From Selaginella moellendorffii (taxonomy: Eukaryota > Streptophyta > Lycopodiopsida > Selaginellales > Selaginellaceae), in the NCBI RefSeq assembly GCF_000143415.4, contig NW_003314295.1, positions 1,535,950-1,599,949 of the forward strand: a DNA stretch of 64,000 bases, in the 5' to 3' direction. Position numbers and translations under genes: made by a program. This document shows, one piece after another, positions 1 to 11,730 of this stretch. Each line of letters opens with the position of its first letter. Positions within the stretch are counted from its first letter, which is position 1. The notes under the pieces are model-generated. The model made no database searches. It had not been told where the DNA came from and saw only the letters and a list, made by a program, of their open reading frames with translations.

Positions 1-491
1 TGGTTGTGGAAAACCCTCACATGTCGAATGACAAGTCCCTGAAAAGTCAATGGACTCAAAGATGGTTTGAAGTAGTTTGTAACTTTCTTTCTCGTTAGGA
101 CATTTTTTTTATATACCTTGATGCAGGTTCTACTTGAAATGATTTCTTTTTCTCACTATCAGTAGAGCATCTTCAGGCTCTACTGACAGTGACAGCCTTA
201 GACAAGGTAGCCAAGTCCAAAGAAAGTTATTCAAAATGTCAAATGAGATATCTTCGACTAGGTAGGATGATTCCACAAACAAGTAACATTGTTCTCACTA
301 TGGAGACTGGTATCTAGGATGATGTTTTCAGTTTACAGGGTTGGCTGTGGAAAACCCTCACACGTCCAATGACAAGTCCCAGAAAAGTCAATGGACTCAA
401 AGATGGTTTGAACTAGTTTGTAACTTTCTTTCTCATTAAAACATTTTTTTTATATACCTTGATGTAGGTTTTACTTGAAATGATTTCTTTT
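1..491. repeat. 150-bp direct repeat, two copies
   Basis: Bases 1-150 and 342-491 are the same sequence at a fixed offset of 341 bp with only about ten differences. Each copy runs from a TGTGGAAAACCCTCAC start to a GATTTCTTTT end. The left copy begins at the window edge, so it may extend further left. It is probably part of an unclassified dispersed element; no coding sequence was found in it. Confidence 0.75.
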
Positions 492-1229
492 GAGCTACTA
501 TAGGGTGAAGGAGAGCTCAACATTGCCAGAGATGGATATCCAGAGCCAAGAACCAAAACAAACCTTTGATGTATGTGTGCCTTCCCATTTAACTTTCTTC
601 TAAGCTATTTTGTTTTTCTTTTGTAAGTTATCCAGTAGGATCCAGTAAGAGCACGGTCATTCAGAAGCAAGAGCTTTAGTTTAGCGATCTGCAAGCTCTG
701 TGACAAAGAGATGTCAAAGATACAAGGACTTTTAGTGACCATGTCAATGTCGTACACGGCTTCAAGCATTTAGGTCAAACAAATCAACAACAAAGCTGAA
801 ATTTGGAATTGCTTGTGGCTCAAGCTCTTTCGCGTTCATTTTCTTGCACATTTACTGCAAGATAGGGTTTAGCATCTAGTATAGAAAGCAATACACCACA
901 TTCTTCACCTAGCTTCTCTGAAGCCCTTAAGGAACTCTCTAGCCAGATGCACAATGATCATTTTCCTGGATTCTGGTGTTAGGCGTACAATGTTAACATG
1001 GTAGATTACCTAAGAGGGGCTTTCAAAGGTAGCTTGTGTTTCTCATATATTAGTTCTCTAATTGATTGTGCAATGCAATTAGCAGCAATCTTGTGAGTCA
1101 TTGCCATGGGATTTCTAGTTTGTGTGCTTTGAAATCTAGAAATTGTTAAGAGAAGCATTGCAAGATTTCATGAATAGATATTTGTATTATAGAGAAAGCA
1201 ATTGAAAAATAGACAAGAGACAATTGTAT
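492..1229. other. AT-rich stretch, nothing recognised
   Basis: No convincing exon, RNA gene or repeat structure was seen here. It lies at the 3' side of the RPA1-like gene on the minus strand and may include its untranslated tail. Confidence 0.4.
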
Positions 1230-2757
1230 CTATTTCTGGTTGTTGGCAATTTCCATGGCCGAATTGTTTGGTGTCTCAAAATGGACAATAATATTTGCCT
1301 CATTCAATAGAAAGAATCCTGTTGGTTTTGAAGATAGATAAATAACAATCTTTTCTGGAGACTCCATAGCAAACTTGACCATAGACCCTTCATCCAAATT
1401 ATAAATTTTATCCACCATTTTATCACGCACTGTAACTCTATATTCCATCATGTCATTTGATATAATAAAACCAGTTATTGTAGCTGATTTACAAGGGATG
1501 GAATGCCCTTTACACTTTGCATAAACAACAAAACTATCTTCTCTCTGCTTTAACATTGTGAAAGAGCAAAATGAGCAAAGACTTTCAGCTTGAGTGAGAC
1601 TCTATTAGTTGTCAGGGATGAAATATCCACTAATCTGTATAATTGGAAGTTAGAGTTGAAAGTAGATGTAAACAATTTACATTACCTTGTCTTTAGAAGT
1701 GAGACCACGGTGTGTTTTATAAACTTCATTGAGCCTCTAAATTTCGTTTGAATCAACTAGTGGCAAAAATAAAGTACTTCCAAGTGTTGCTAAATCACCT
1801 GATGCACTCATGTTTTTCATAATATTAAAATATAAAAACTTTGGCATATACACAGCATATAAATCTGCTACAATATGATGATATTGCTCTTCATGCTCCA
1901 GATGCATATAGAGCTGTGAAAATATCTTAGAAATAGAAAATTAAATAGGAAAAAACATTACCATAGTTACGTCCAAAGGATTATCAGAAGAAGCAATCTT
2001 TATTTTAGGAAAAACACTAGTGTTGATTACAACAGCATGTATAGCTTGTGGATAAACTCTAGTAGCCATTAAAGATGATATAGAAGCTCCTCTAGTTGGC
2101 TGTAATCTTAATTTAACATCAAAATCATCTATAATTTGAATGATAGAAGAATCTGTAATATAAAGAACTTTTTCTGAAGTTCCATGGTGGTAAACTGGGT
2201 TTTTCTGTCGTTCAACTCATCTGTAGTGAGAGAATTATAATCTTGTTAATTTTTTTTTAAAAAAATTACAAACCTTGTAAGTGAGAAACATTTACCAACC
2301 ATAAATTTATTATATAATCGTGCACACATGGATGAATCACCATATACAGTTAAAGTTTGCAAGCCATGCATATCTGTACAATCTATTATATAAGTTAAGT
2401 ATTTTGCACTTTGCAGAGTGTTCTTTGCAAGATAAACTTTATAAGTTCCATACCTAGGCAAAAAGCAAATCAAAACTACAGAAAAAAAAATGATTTCAAA
2501 ACCATACGGAGATAAAACCTTCAGCTCAAGAATTTTGGTTGAATTTTCTTTTTCAAAGACAAGTGATGCAATAGTGGCTTTTAGGATGGTCAACTTTGTC
2601 CTCTTTGCTTGTGAAACTACAAAACCAAAGAGAAATAAATCAAGAAATACTAAGGAATAAAGAGAAAAACCAAACCTTCATAAGAATTTGATTTTGTAGA
2701 CAAATCCTCAGCCGGTGACGACTGAACAATATCCATAGCACAATCCAAATCTGACAT
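1230..2757 (-). CDS. OB-fold / replication protein A 70 kDa-like protein, multi-exon
   Basis: Read on the minus strand, a start at 2757 opens an exon (MSDLDCAMDIVQ...) that can be spliced at GT-AG sites to further open stretches down to a stop at 1230. The exon near 2290-2460 carries the pattern TYKVYLAKNT...YIIDCTDMHGLQTLTVYGDSS...LYNKFMVGKCFSLTRF, which resembles the OB fold of RPA1-type single-strand DNA-binding proteins. The last exon (1230-1556) is a second small-domain candidate. Codons are strongly AT-rich. Exon ends are uncertain, and one stop near 1758 must be spliced out, so this could be a live gene or a transposon-associated RPA relic. The family call rests on pattern only. Confidence 0.35.
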
Positions 2758-5700
2758 ATCTATGTGATTGATTAAACAGAATTACCTCTAGTTAATTTAT
2801 ACTAGTAAAAAGATCCAAAAATAAACTAGACTTCACTTTGAAGATAAAAGAATATAACTTTGAGCTAAAAATTAAAATCCGTCAACTTGCCAAACTTAGG
2901 GTTACGGTAGACAATAAACCAATTCGGCAGGTGACAAACCTTCTGAACCTTTTCAACCTTTTCGTGCATTGGCTCTCCTCATTTGTAAACATCCTTGCCA
3001 GATACTTCTCATCATCAACCAAGCTGAAGCTAGAAGCAGCCTAACTGTACTCCTCAGCTGCTACAATCTCCCTCCATCGGTCGCTTTAGAAAAGAGGAAT
3101 GAATAGGAATAGAAAGATTGTCCTCCACTGATCTTTGTTTTCTACCCACTGCCCACTCACATAATAGGGAGCCATACAGAGGAAGATCTAAGCTCCATCC
3201 ATAGATGCATTCCAGGTTGATTGATTGATTCTGGGCAATCAATCAGTACCACCATAGTGGGTTTCTGATCCTGGATCGTGGCTCTCAGCTCAAACAGCCA
3301 ATTCTCAATCAATTCACTAGTCCAAATATGATTTTCTTGATGCTTCCCAGGGACAAGAGCAATCCATTGGAGCCAGTGGACAATGTAGCTGCCGGGAACG
3401 ACGATAGCATCATGATTGATCTCGAGGGGGTACTACTCAAATCCCTGAGCTGGTTTCAATGCTTCATGCTTGTCACAATTGAGGCTGGGAGGCCTCTATG
3501 AGCGCTTCTCCTATTTTTCATTCTTCCCTTCATGTGGATCACTGGCTGCTTCATCCATCCAGTCTTGGCTCCAGATTCTCTGCTTCATGGCAGATCCTAG
3601 ATTGAGGGCCTTGGCAGTGGAACTTTGAGAGCTCCCTTGCAATTGCCATTATGGACATAGAGCCTAACCAATGCACTATACATTACACAGTTTCTTTGGC
3701 TCATGCTCCAAAAACCACGTATGCTCATGATGATACAAAGTGGTTAGAAAAGTTTATAAATTATAAACATGTTTATAAATTATAAATATGAAATTAATCT
3801 AAATGACCACCATTGGATGATAAAATATCCAAGAATATCCAAGCATATTCTAAGTATATTCATTACCATCTTAGTCCTCCTACAAGTTTGCTTAAGAAAA
3901 CCAAAAAGCAAACTAATAAAAGAGTTTAAAACCTAGATCTTGAACTCAGAACATGTAAAACATTGCATTACAAATACCTTTGACTCCCAAAATTAGTTTA
4001 AGCAAAAGAGAAGATAAAAAAAGGGAATGTGCTACATGAGTGGATAAATAGAAGGTTAGAAAAACCATTCAATCAATAGCTAAAGAGCCCTTAAAAACAA
4101 TTAGCTATATGGTCTTTATAGCAATGTTGAAGTAAACATTAATACTAAAAATTGCTGCTTGCTAAGAGAGGTAGAATAGGATAAAAACCGTTCCATAAGG
4201 TCCTAGATGCCCTTATGTGCCAGGCCAACCTCATTCCATGGCCTATGGGATTAAAAGCTGCCACAACTAAATTTGAAATGAACAAGAATTGAAGGGTTGG
4301 GAGGTTGGCTTAGGGTTTGCTCCTTGTTCATTTTAAATTTAGTTGTGATTATAACTTGTAGATAATAATGAAACCCTATCTAAAACTTTGGTTAGTCTAG
4401 ATGAGTAATGAAACATGTCTGAAGCCAATCAAAGAGCATGCCAATCCTCATTCCTGATGAATGCTCTTATCCAAGTGAAGCATCATGTAGGAGGTGATAT
4501 CATCCCCGAGTTGATGAACTTCCACCAGCTTTACTGCTATTTATGCACACTTGAGCTCTTGCTAAATGTGTTGTTGGAAGAGAGGTGGTTTGTTGGCAAG
4601 GCCTAGGAGCTAATCCAACATCTATGGAGTTAATTGGAGAAGTTATAGAAAACTCATGTTTGGCTGCATCAATTTCAAGTCCTCAACTAGTGAGTATGAT
4701 TAGTGTTGTTATAAAGCATGAGACATCTCCATCTATGGAATGTGTGTATCTTCCACACTTGGAGTTGTTGAGAGATACTACTGCTCTAGCTCTACTCTTA
4801 TCTCTAAAGAATATGTTTATTAGCATTTTGTCTTTGTATACCACCTTACTTTGCATTAGGACTGATTGATCAAGCATTTCTTCTCACAAGCTTTTTCACA
4901 TGTCAAAGCATAGGAAGCATCTAAGGAAGTCATTGCATCCACTTGACTACTCAAGAGAGGTTGAGAGCCATGATCCACTTCTATAAACTCCACAACATCT
5001 CAAAACTTGCTAGAGATCATTCCTATACCAACTTCTTGATGGTTGACAATCATGGTAGCCTCAACTAAATAAAGCCAACCTTAACCATATAATCCTAGCC
5101 CTATTCCTATAGTTTAGCCAACCTTCTCCACCATCCAAAAGCTTTCTCCAACTCTCACGGGAGAGCTCTCCAAGCCATCGCTGTTGTCCCTCAACAAAGT
5201 TATTGCCCTTATTATTGCAGCCAATGTGTTCATCCAAAAAATTCTTTGGAGTGGAGGAGAAGCCCACTAGATTGACACCTTTCCCCTTCATATCCTGCAA
5301 AACTTGGTGTTATTATGAAGATGATACATTACCACTCTATGAAGATGCACCACCTACTAAGCGAGTATTATTTGGTAATGGCCTTTGCTGGAAAATTTGC
5401 TATTGTGGAACTAACTTCTGAGATTATCCACAATATACTAAGTAGTAGCATCGGTCCTCTTCATGCCCAAAATGCCCATAAAAGTCATATTGTTGTCTCA
5501 ATTGAGGCATTAACCCTACTTCTTGCTGATACAAGTGTGGTGAAAGAGCATTATTATATCCTTGACCATCATCAATAGGCTCTTGATCTAGCATTCACGT
5601 TGTCTTTATTGGGGCTTTTGGTTTTAGGGGGAAATTGAGCTTAAGAACTAATAGAGGCAAGGAAGAGGGATGTTGCCAACATCACCAATCCTTCATTAAC

Positions 5701-7250
5701 TTTGCCAGAGTAGCTATGGTGGAGGATAAGTTCTTTTTCTCCTTTTGTTGCTCTTACAATTTGGTTTTCACTCTTTTTCTCAATTTAACTTCACGACTAA
5801 GTGGCAAGAAGCACTTTTAGCAATGGCACTTCATTTAGATCTGAGATTGAGTGATCCAAACAACCCTAGCTTGCACTCCAGAATTAGAATTCTTGGGCCC
5901 TTTGCAGCTAAGGCTTCTAGGGTTGGCATTGGTAAAGTGTTGTAGTCTTAGGAGGCTCTAAAGTTATTTTGATAGCGAATGGATAGTTGCAAAAGCTTTA
6001 GAAATAGATTTTCTTACCAAGATTTATATAATTTTATTTGCCTTGACATATAATAGAGACAGTAGTGGTCAAGGATTGGTATAGGTAGATCTCACTTTAG
6101 GGGTGATTTTAGCAACTAAGACTTGAAAAAGTTCCCAACTTTCTAGAGTCTTTTTGAAATATTATGTATAGTATTTTGCTTTGGGATGATTGGGAAGGGA
6201 GGATTTTTGGATCTAGTGGCAGGGATTGCTACTATAATTAGGGCTAATAGCCAATAAAAGTGACTTAATGTTGCATGTGTAGAGGATTTATATATTTCTT
6301 CTCTAATGACAAATATAAAGGAAATTTACTCTAGTAGAGGTTGTGGAAATTCTCTAATCCCTATAGCAGGGCTAGGACTCTTTTAAAGATGGGTTAGCAC
6401 ACTTGTCTCATGTGGGAGCATGGGACAAGTAGGGTAGCATGCTCTGACCATGAGTTGGAGGAAGTTCACACCTCACAAGCAATGTACAAGTTGGAGTCAT
6501 ATCACAATTAAACATTGTTTTGGCATTAGAAGTATGTTGGTGGTGGAGTGCTTTATGGCAAATTTTATATATCACAGAGTATAGCAAGTGGCTCCAAGTT
6601 TCATAGTGGAATCATCTAGATGTAGACAGCCTAAGGAGTTTGTGCTCATAATTTTGCTAATTTCACCTTTTAAGAGTGCTCTATTAATGTTGTTTTAATT
6701 TTTATAGGATATGAGGTAATATATATATACATTTACTAAAGGAAGGATATTGAGAAATGATATTCTCTATATCTTGGGGTATCATAAGGATGCTAAAGTG
6801 TGGTCATGAAATGATCACTCATGGATGTATGGCCTAATTTTGGAGAGACAAGACATGGTATAGATGATTTTAGACTATCAATTAGACAAGGGTAAAAAGA
6901 TAAGAGCCTTGGCATAATGGGTTAAGATATCAATGGTACCTTTGGGTGTCTAAATTAAGATTAAACATGTATAGCACTTGGACTAAATGTGAAGCTAGTG
7001 TGGTCTTAAGGTTGAATAGCAAATACCCTAGGCAAATAAGAACTTACAAAGGTTATAAGTGAAATTTTTCCAAGTGGTCAAAGGCGTTGTTAAGTGACTA
7101 AAGTAGAATGAAAACTTTAGTTACTTATATATAAAAGCTATATTTGTCCACATTTTCTTGCAAAAATTGATCTCCTTTCATAATGCTAGCTTGAGGTTCT
7201 ATTTGTTTAGAAATCTTTAGCATAACTTGTAAGGATATAGATTATTCACC
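2758..7250. other. AT-rich, gene-poor stretch
   Basis: Only short open stretches (under about 95 codons) with no recognisable domain occur on either strand. Given the decayed retroelement to its right, this is probably degenerate transposon DNA, but no terminal repeats were found. Confidence 0.4.
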
Positions 7251-7990
7251 TCAAGACCATTTTTTGAATCTGGTTCATAGTCACTATTCCATGAATCATA
7301 GCTATTATCATTGCTTATGGGAGATTCTTTTAGCACATTTTTAAGATTTTATTGCACAGCTACATTAACTTGCTTCTTCTCATTACATATAATCATTATT
7401 GGTATATACCTTACATAGCCAATAAAATAAATATATTTATAAAATTTTTGAAAATTCAAAATTTAGGATAACCATCACTATTTTTCTTTAGATGCACGTT
7501 GACTATGGTGGATATCCCATAAACTATTATGAAAAGATTAATAATCATTCCAATTGGCTTCACTTGATGATCACTTGCCACTTTGATCTTCTACCTCAAG
7601 GGTTGAGTATATTTCAAAGCAAGTTTCTCTATCACTCAGTTGCTCATGATATATATGGTTACACCACCATCAACTAAAATCCTTTATACTTAAATCCTTT
7701 TGAGAATAGCTTCCATCATTAAAACATCCATGTTAGCCTTAGTAGCAAGAGTTTGCACTTTATGTACTACCATCTTTTTTCTTTCTCACTCTTATACTTT
7801 TGCAATCTTGGTCATTTGGAGTAGAGTTGAGCAATAATGATGTTTGCATAAATTTCATTTAAATCACTTATGATGGAATACTCTTTTTAACCTTTACTAA
7901 TCTCCATATCTTAGATCCTAACCTTTTAACAAGGTTGTGCCACTTTGTTTTTTTTTCTTAGTAGAGCAAGTTTCCATTAGGGTAACGGGC
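7250..7990 (-). pseudogene. decayed Ty3/gypsy pol fragment (aspartic protease)
   Basis: Minus-strand translation around 7490-7690 gives ILVDGGVTIYIMSN, a stop, then VIEKLALKYTQP, and slightly downstream DHQVKPIGM and VYGISTIVNV. This is the retropepsin pattern of plant gypsy elements, with a D-G-G active site, an N-x-M block and a following VKPIG. The intact element at 19.5-27.3 kb has the related VIDGGAAINVMP. Several stops and frame changes show that the copy is dead. Outer limits are approximate, and no LTRs were found nearby. Confidence 0.6.
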
Positions 7991-8354
7991 CCAATTTCTG
8001 CCAGGGTTAATAAAATAATGTACGAATTCATCTATTTTATATATAATTTGTGTACGTAAAGGTATAATAAAAAAGTTTATATGATTACTGCTTATAAACT
8101 AATTCTTAGAAAACACTACTCACAAAATTTTAAAAGCCGCTCATTACCCAAAAAGTCTAAACTTATCCTAAGTCTGTCCATTTATGGTCTAATATTTGTC
8201 CATTTATGGCCCAATTTTTTGTCCATGAATGGCTCTAACATCATCCATTTGTTGCTGTGAGGAGGAGTGAGGGCGGCATGGGACAATAACATTCTCCAGG
8301 TAACTACAAGCAAGCCCAAAAATATTAGAGTGAAAACAAGTAAATTCTTTACCT

Positions 8355-10382
8355 TTATTTTTGGTGTTTACTTGGCATTAAAGATTCCAAGACTTTGTTC
8401 TTTCTCTTTTTTGTTTTTTTCTCATTGCTTCCTCTTCTTTCTCCCTTTTTTTCCAAGGCTTCCAAATTTTTCTTCCCTATTACTTCAACTTTTCTGGTTG
8501 CTACTTCTTCCCTCTCTTTTTTCTTGATGGCTGCTGCTTCTTTCTTTTTTATTGTTGCTTTTTTCTTTCCTTTTTTCCTTGTAGCCCTTTCAATTGCTTC
8601 CAATTTTTTCTGCTTCTCATGTGCTTCTTTTGCAGTGGCAATTGCTTCAACAACACTAGTGAATTTTGGACTTGTTAAAACAATTCTAGCACTAGCTTGC
8701 AACACTGGTCCAAGTCGAGGACGACTTTGCACCCTTGAAAATAATTTTGCATGCAGGTATGCCACCCTGTTGTTTTCTGATTGTCATCCAGGCACATCCA
8801 CATGTTGCTCACATTGCTCAACTCGATGCTCTAGCGAAGCTCCTAGGAAACAAAGTTGTAAGTGAATGAGAATTGAGAAGTGCTTTTTACCTAGTTGCTC
8901 AAGTTGTCTAGGAAGTTCATGATGCTCAAGCTAGTCACGATCACTGCTTGCTTGCTGCTCAAGTTGCACTGGATGCTATAGATGGACCTTAGTTTGCACT
9001 GGATCCTCATGCTCCTTAGGCTGCACTAGATCTTGCTCAAGTTCTAGTTTGTGATTAAGGTGGCTGCCAATTTCTTGGTCTTCCACCTCCAAAGTGTTTT
9101 TGAAGCTTGCTTCAAAGTCGTTGAGTGATACTGTATGGAGTGTACTTGGACCAAAGTGAGTGTCCATAACATTCTTGTTCAACGGCCATAAACCACTTGC
9201 TCTAAAACCGGACTAGATGTTTACAGGTGTTAAAGCCATAGCCATGGCTCTACTAGATAATTGTGCGAGATCTTGACAATTGACTTTGTGTTCTAGATGT
9301 CCAAGACTATGTTCATCCATGCATTGCTTGAAGTAACGCTTGTATAGCCCAAAACATGCAATGTCTAACAGCTGCATGTGGTGAGAAGTATGTGCTGGAA
9401 GAAGAATCACATCTACACCTAACATTCTTGCTATGTCAAGTGCAACCTTTGTGCCATGGGATCCATGGCCATCAACAATGAGAGCATGGTGGTTTATAGG
9501 CAAGCATCCACCAGGTACTAATTTCACAAAGTGTTCAAGCCACTATAGCCACAAGTTGTCTATCATCCAGGCTTTCTTGCTGATGGCGAATGCAACTCCA
9601 ACTTCACAATTTGCAATCCAATTCTGCATCCTTCGCTCACCTTTGAAGATATAAAAGTTAGGTATTTGTCGACCTACTACATTTATGGCCACTAGAACAG
9701 TCACATGCTCTATGTTGTTTTTAACGATTCGGTAGTAGGATCTTGCACGTTAGGCAGCCAACACTTTGACACCTCCAAAATGATTAGCTCAAATGCCAGT
9801 TTCATCAGCATTCCAGATGTGATCTGCCTCATAGTTGTTTCTAGTGTAAGTTGCTTCCAAGTTTTTGTAGAATTTTGCCACAGCTACTTAATTCAAGGAT
9901 TTTGCTCGTTGCAGCTCCAAGGCCTTAGCGACTTTGCTACTGATCTCTAGATGTCTTTTCATAAAACCTCTGCACCATTTTAGACTTGGTCCTCCTTCTA
10001 TCTAGGTAGTTACTTTGCTAGCAACTAACAGCTTTGCTGCATCTTTTAGTTGATTGAAAGTGAGTGGATAATCAATTTCAGCTCGAGCTTTCACCAGAGA
10101 TGCAAGAGACTCTTCTTCCGATGATGTAAGAATGGTGGGAGGACCTGGTTGTCCTATGCTACATCCCCTTAACCAATCTCACAAAGTCATTCGAGGTATG
10201 TTGAATTCTTGAGTAACTTTTCTTTCATACATGCCATACTCTTCCACCTCATGCATAGCCTTCTTTATTGATTCTTCATTCCATGTTCTAGTTGCATGCT
10301 TCTGGCTACATGCTTTGACTGGAGGTTGACTTACAAGACATGGACAAACAGTAAAGAAGTCAAATATTTCTTTTTCTTTCAA
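8355..10382 (-). pseudogene. pogo/CENP-B-type DDE transposase, broken
   Basis: The reading order on the minus strand is as follows. At 10382-10179 is a helix-turn-helix (psq-like) start with TWNEESIKKAMHEV. Near 9790 is HIWNADETGI with the first catalytic Asp. Near 9630-9690 is NIEHVTVLVAINVVGRQIPN. At 9527-9213 is LIVDGHGSH (second Asp) and LLDIACFGLYKRYFK (third acidic position). Past a stop at 9213 is GFRASGLWPLN, typical of the family's C-terminal side. A Lys/Glu-rich coiled-coil tail lies at 8765-8355. At least three in-frame stops and frame changes interrupt it, so it is not functional. It belongs to the DDE_1 family of Tc1/mariner-superfamily transposons. Inverted terminal repeats were not found. 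Confidence 0.75.
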
Positions 10383-11730
10383 CTTGATGATCTTTTACCT
10401 TTGCACTTTCAGGGACAGGAGCTGCCAAACTTCTCTGCACCACGGGCTAGAAGCAAGTCTAGTTAAAAATCTGAAATGGAAACAGATAGTTACCTTTTGT
10501 TGAGGACAGCCCAGAATGGGGCAGCCTTTGGGAATTGGGAGTGTTTGCACACGAGCTCTTGAAAGTTGTGTTCTTTTGCCCTATAGTATGCTAGTTTCTT
10601 GTTATAACTTTTTGACCAAACAAGGAAATGGCATGCGATGTGCTTTGTGTACACATATTGTGCTAGCTGAGCTTTGTAATTGATTGAATAGTAAATCTTG
10701 TGATAGGATCTAAGAAATTATTAAGAAATAAATGTTTTTCTTCTTCAAAAGAGTGGCATACCTCAATGTGTTCTTTCCAACTTTTTCACTTTTTTTTTGC
10801 CCACTCTTGAGATATTTTGACCCTATGATGAAATGCAATTTAATGAATAGCTAAACTCAACAAATCTCTTGCTCCTACAATTTTATTAAGCTCTCTTCTA
10901 AACTCAGGAATACAGATGAAATAGAATGAATTCCTTTTCTTCTAAATAGCTAGATTTGTGATTGAAAAAAATGATGAATCATAACTTAAAGTGCCATAAA
11001 ACCTGCTAAAAAATTGCCATATAATTTTCCATTTATCACATGGACATGGTTTGGGCTAGGGGTGGCCAGAATTAAAGACCCGGGCGAGAATTAAGCCCAT
11101 TACCCTAGATTCAACTTTAGTTACTCCCTTCATGCAAGCACATCTTGATCTTTGGAATTAAAATATTTATTATTGCCATTTGAAGCTTTTTTAAAATTCA
11201 CTTCTGGCTCTATAGGGGTGGCTTTTGTGCATAATCCTTTGGTGGTTGAATTATAAGGTGATCTTTGTGCTCGTCATCACCAGGTTCCTTGTCTCTAGCA
11301 CACCACCAGGTGAGTGTGAGTTGAAATGCAGATTTTTTATCTCAAAAAATTGATTGAGATACATGTTTTGGAGATGCTTTTCTTCCAATTCTTGGGGCAA
11401 ATCAATTGGCCAACAGCCGCACATTGCATGTGGATGTGGAGGAGAAACAAGAGTGGCAAGTTGTAGATCATGAGTTCATTCAGAATGTGGTTGTGTTACC
11501 CAAGGAGGTACTGTTCTTGATCAAGACACTGCCTTTCTATCACTTTCTGCAACCTAACAAGCTACTGACTTGCGTTTTTGACAACAACACTGAAGCTGAG
11601 GTTCGTGGGATTGACAGGCAGCAATCCTCATCGAAATTCTGGAAATCAATCTGCTACTTAGCGCTTCTGAATTCGCTAACCAGACCCGACCTCCTAAGCT
11701 GCTGCCTAAAAAACTCTCTCTTCCCCCATC
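10383..11730. other. no gene recognised
   Basis: AT-rich DNA between the transposase relic and the kinase-like gene. An open stretch on the plus strand at 11406-11756 could code 116 residues, but it has no recognisable domain and runs into the 3' end of the minus-strand gene. Confidence 0.4.

Noticed and set aside
4415-4869. Short overlapping open frames in the AT-rich region
   Set aside because: No domain, no convincing splice structure, and composition like the surrounding non-coding DNA.
8395-8865. Plus-strand Phe/Ser-rich 156-codon frame
   Set aside because: It is the antisense shadow of the Lys/Glu-rich tail of the transposase relic.
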